Part shown: one piece after another, positions 63,037 through 64,000 of the stretch
Layout: the number at the start of each line of letters is the position of its first letter
Position numbering within the stretch: the stretch's first letter is position 1
NCBI RefSeq assembly: GCF_001657475.1
Contig: NZ_LXEY01000020.1
Location: 124,001 to 188,000 of the forward strand
Direction of reading: 5' to 3'
From: Enteractinococcus helveticum
GTDB lineage: Bacteria > Actinomycetota > Actinomycetes > Actinomycetales > Micrococcaceae
Length of the DNA: 64,000 nt
Program-made: the position numbers and the translations under genes
Notes under the pieces: generated by a model
Seen by the model: only the letters and a program-made list of their open reading frames with translations
What the model was told of the DNA's origin: nothing
The model's database searches: none

Positions 63037-64000
63037 GGCCGAGCCGCCAACATGCGTTCCAGTGCGACCTCGGCATCGGCCGCCACCGTCGGCTCAACCG
63101 AAATCTGGTTCGGGATCTGACCGGCAACGAGTGCTTCTAATACCCAGGCCAGATAGGCCGGATGGATGCGGTACATCGTTGAGCACGGACACACTACCGG
63201 ATCCAGGCAGAAGATGGTCATCTCTGGGTGTTGGGCTTGCAAGCGGTTGACCAGGTTGATTTCGGTGCCCACGGCAAAGACATCACCGGGTTTGCCGGCT
63301 TCGATGGCTTTGCGGATGTATTCGGTGGAGCCGACGCCGTCAGCGGCTTCGACCACCGGGGCCGGGCATTCCGGGTGCACAATGACCTGAACGTTGTCAA
63401 AGTCAGCACGCGCTTTGTTGATCTGGGCGACGGTGAAGCGTTTGTGTACCGAACAAAACCCATTCCACAAAATGACTTTGGCATCGATGAGTTGCTGTTG
63501 GGTATTGCCACCCAGGGGCAAATAGGGGCGCCACAGCGGCATCTGCTCTTCGGTCATGCCCATTGCCTTAGCGGTGTTTCGTCCCAGGTGCTGATCGGGG
63601 AAGAAGATGACGCGCTTGCCGCGTTCAAAAGCCCATTCCAACACGGTGGCGGCATTTGATGAGGTGCACACAATGCCTCCGTTGCGACCACAGAACGCCT
63701 TGATCGCAGCAGAAGAGTTCATATACGTCACCGGGATGAGCTCGGCCTGGTCGTCGTCTGAGGTTCCAAGCACGGTGGTGAGTTGTTCCCAGGCCTCTTC
63801 GACTTGGTCAATCGTGGCCATATCGGCCATGGAACAACCGGCCGCCAGGTTTGGCAGGATCACCGACTGGTGATTTTGCGACAGAATATCGGCGGTTTCT
63901 GCCATGAAGTGGACACCACAGAATACGAATGCTTCAGCTTCCGGATGGTCTTTGGCCGCTTGGGCCAGCATGAATGAGTCGCCCACAAAATCAGCGTATT
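63033..64000 (-). CDS. nadA: Quinolinate synthase A, C-terminal part
   Basis: NadA condenses iminoaspartate with dihydroxyacetone phosphate to quinolinate using a [4Fe-4S] cluster. The frame is open to the right edge (YADFVGDSFMLAQ at the edge), so the N-terminus is outside the window. Cluster cysteines are visible in FVFCGVHFMAETA, VCTSSNAATVLEWA and CLDPVVCPCSTMYRIHP. It is the first visible gene of the nad operon, which runs leftward. Confidence 0.95.
   Translation of the reverse strand, partial: YADFVGDSFMLAQAAKDHPEAEAFVFCGVHFMAETADILSQNHQSVILPNLAAGCSMADMATIDQVEEAWEQLTTVLGTSDDDQAELIPVTYMNSSAAIKAFCGRNGGIVCTSSNAATVLEWAFERGKRVIFFPDQHLGRNTAKAMGMTEEQMPLWRPYLPLGGNTQQQLIDAKVILWNGFCSVHKRFTVAQINKARADFDNVQVIVHPECPAPVVEAADGVGSTEYIRKAIEAGKPGDVFAVGTEINLVNRLQAQHPEMTIFCLDPVVCPCSTMYRIHPAYLAWVLEALVAGQIPNQISVEPTVAADAEVALERMLAARP

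Overview
The window reads as chromosome of a mycothiol-producing actinobacterium of the order Micrococcales, probably Micrococcaceae. The reasons are a mycothiol S-conjugate amidase (mca), a WhiB regulator, an Rpf-type muralytic factor, DUF4307/DUF4245/DUF3499/DUF5719/TIGR03089 families, a 13E12-type HNH protein, and moderately high G+C with many GTG/TTG starts. A genus such as Yaniella or Enteractinococcus is only a guess. No rRNA, tRNA, CRISPR array, insertion sequence or prophage was recognised.

Layout. 0-4.2 kb: end of a DUF4307 gene, mca, a small membrane protein, a cis-prenyltransferase, an A24 peptidase and an FAD monooxygenase. 4.2-8.7 kb: fumC, carbonic anhydrase and DUF4245 on the minus strand, divergent from glpX. 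8.8-11.5 kb: a TetR regulator divergent from a DrrAB-like ABC exporter, with SimR-like operators on the exporter promoter. 11.5-24.3 kb: an envelope and sugar block (manA, LCP ligase, purE, purK, GtrA, TIGR03089, WhiB2-like regulator, a 1143-residue glycosyltransferase, DUF5719, DUF3499). 24.4-31.7 kb: ahcY, an HNH protein beside an AT-rich gap, RDD, SpoIIM-like and TIGR01906 membrane proteins. 31.7-37.5 kb: acyl-CoA ligase, protein O-mannosyltransferase divergent from rsmI, and coproporphyrin ferrochelatase. 37.5-45.6 kb: an orphan CsoR-like palindrome, gabD, tatD, rpf, rsmA, an IspE homologue and an ABC-F protein. 45.6-56.8 kb: an accessory stretch of regulators and transporters (cupin, TetR, DUF4440, threonine-synthase-like enzyme, MarR/MMPL, Nei glycosylase, coiled-coil membrane protein, EamA, an SMR pair, a BASS/ACR3-like transporter). 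56.8-64 kb: acs and a nadA-nadB-nadC-cysteine desulfurase-lipoprotein operon that runs off the right edge.

How genes work together. The nad genes form de novo NAD synthesis, with the desulfurase probably supplying sulfur for the Fe-S cluster of NadA. The LCP protein, GtrA, cis-prenyltransferase, O-mannosyltransferase, ManA and large glycosyltransferase point to lipid-linked glycan export and attachment. GlpX and FumC are central carbon enzymes. Three transporter/regulator units carry clear palindromes at their promoters.

Most unusual observations. The gene in the ispE position (42719-43687) is full length and in frame but has lost the catalytic Lys, the Gly-rich ATP loop and the catalytic Asp of IspE. 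At least eight genes look leaderless, with a TANNNT box 6-8 nt before the start. A perfect CsoR-like operator at 37912-37927 has no metal-resistance gene beside it. A short ORF with an ideal Shine-Dalgarno sequence lies between a MarR operator and the MMPL exporter. All functional statements are read from sequence and family knowledge; no database search was run.
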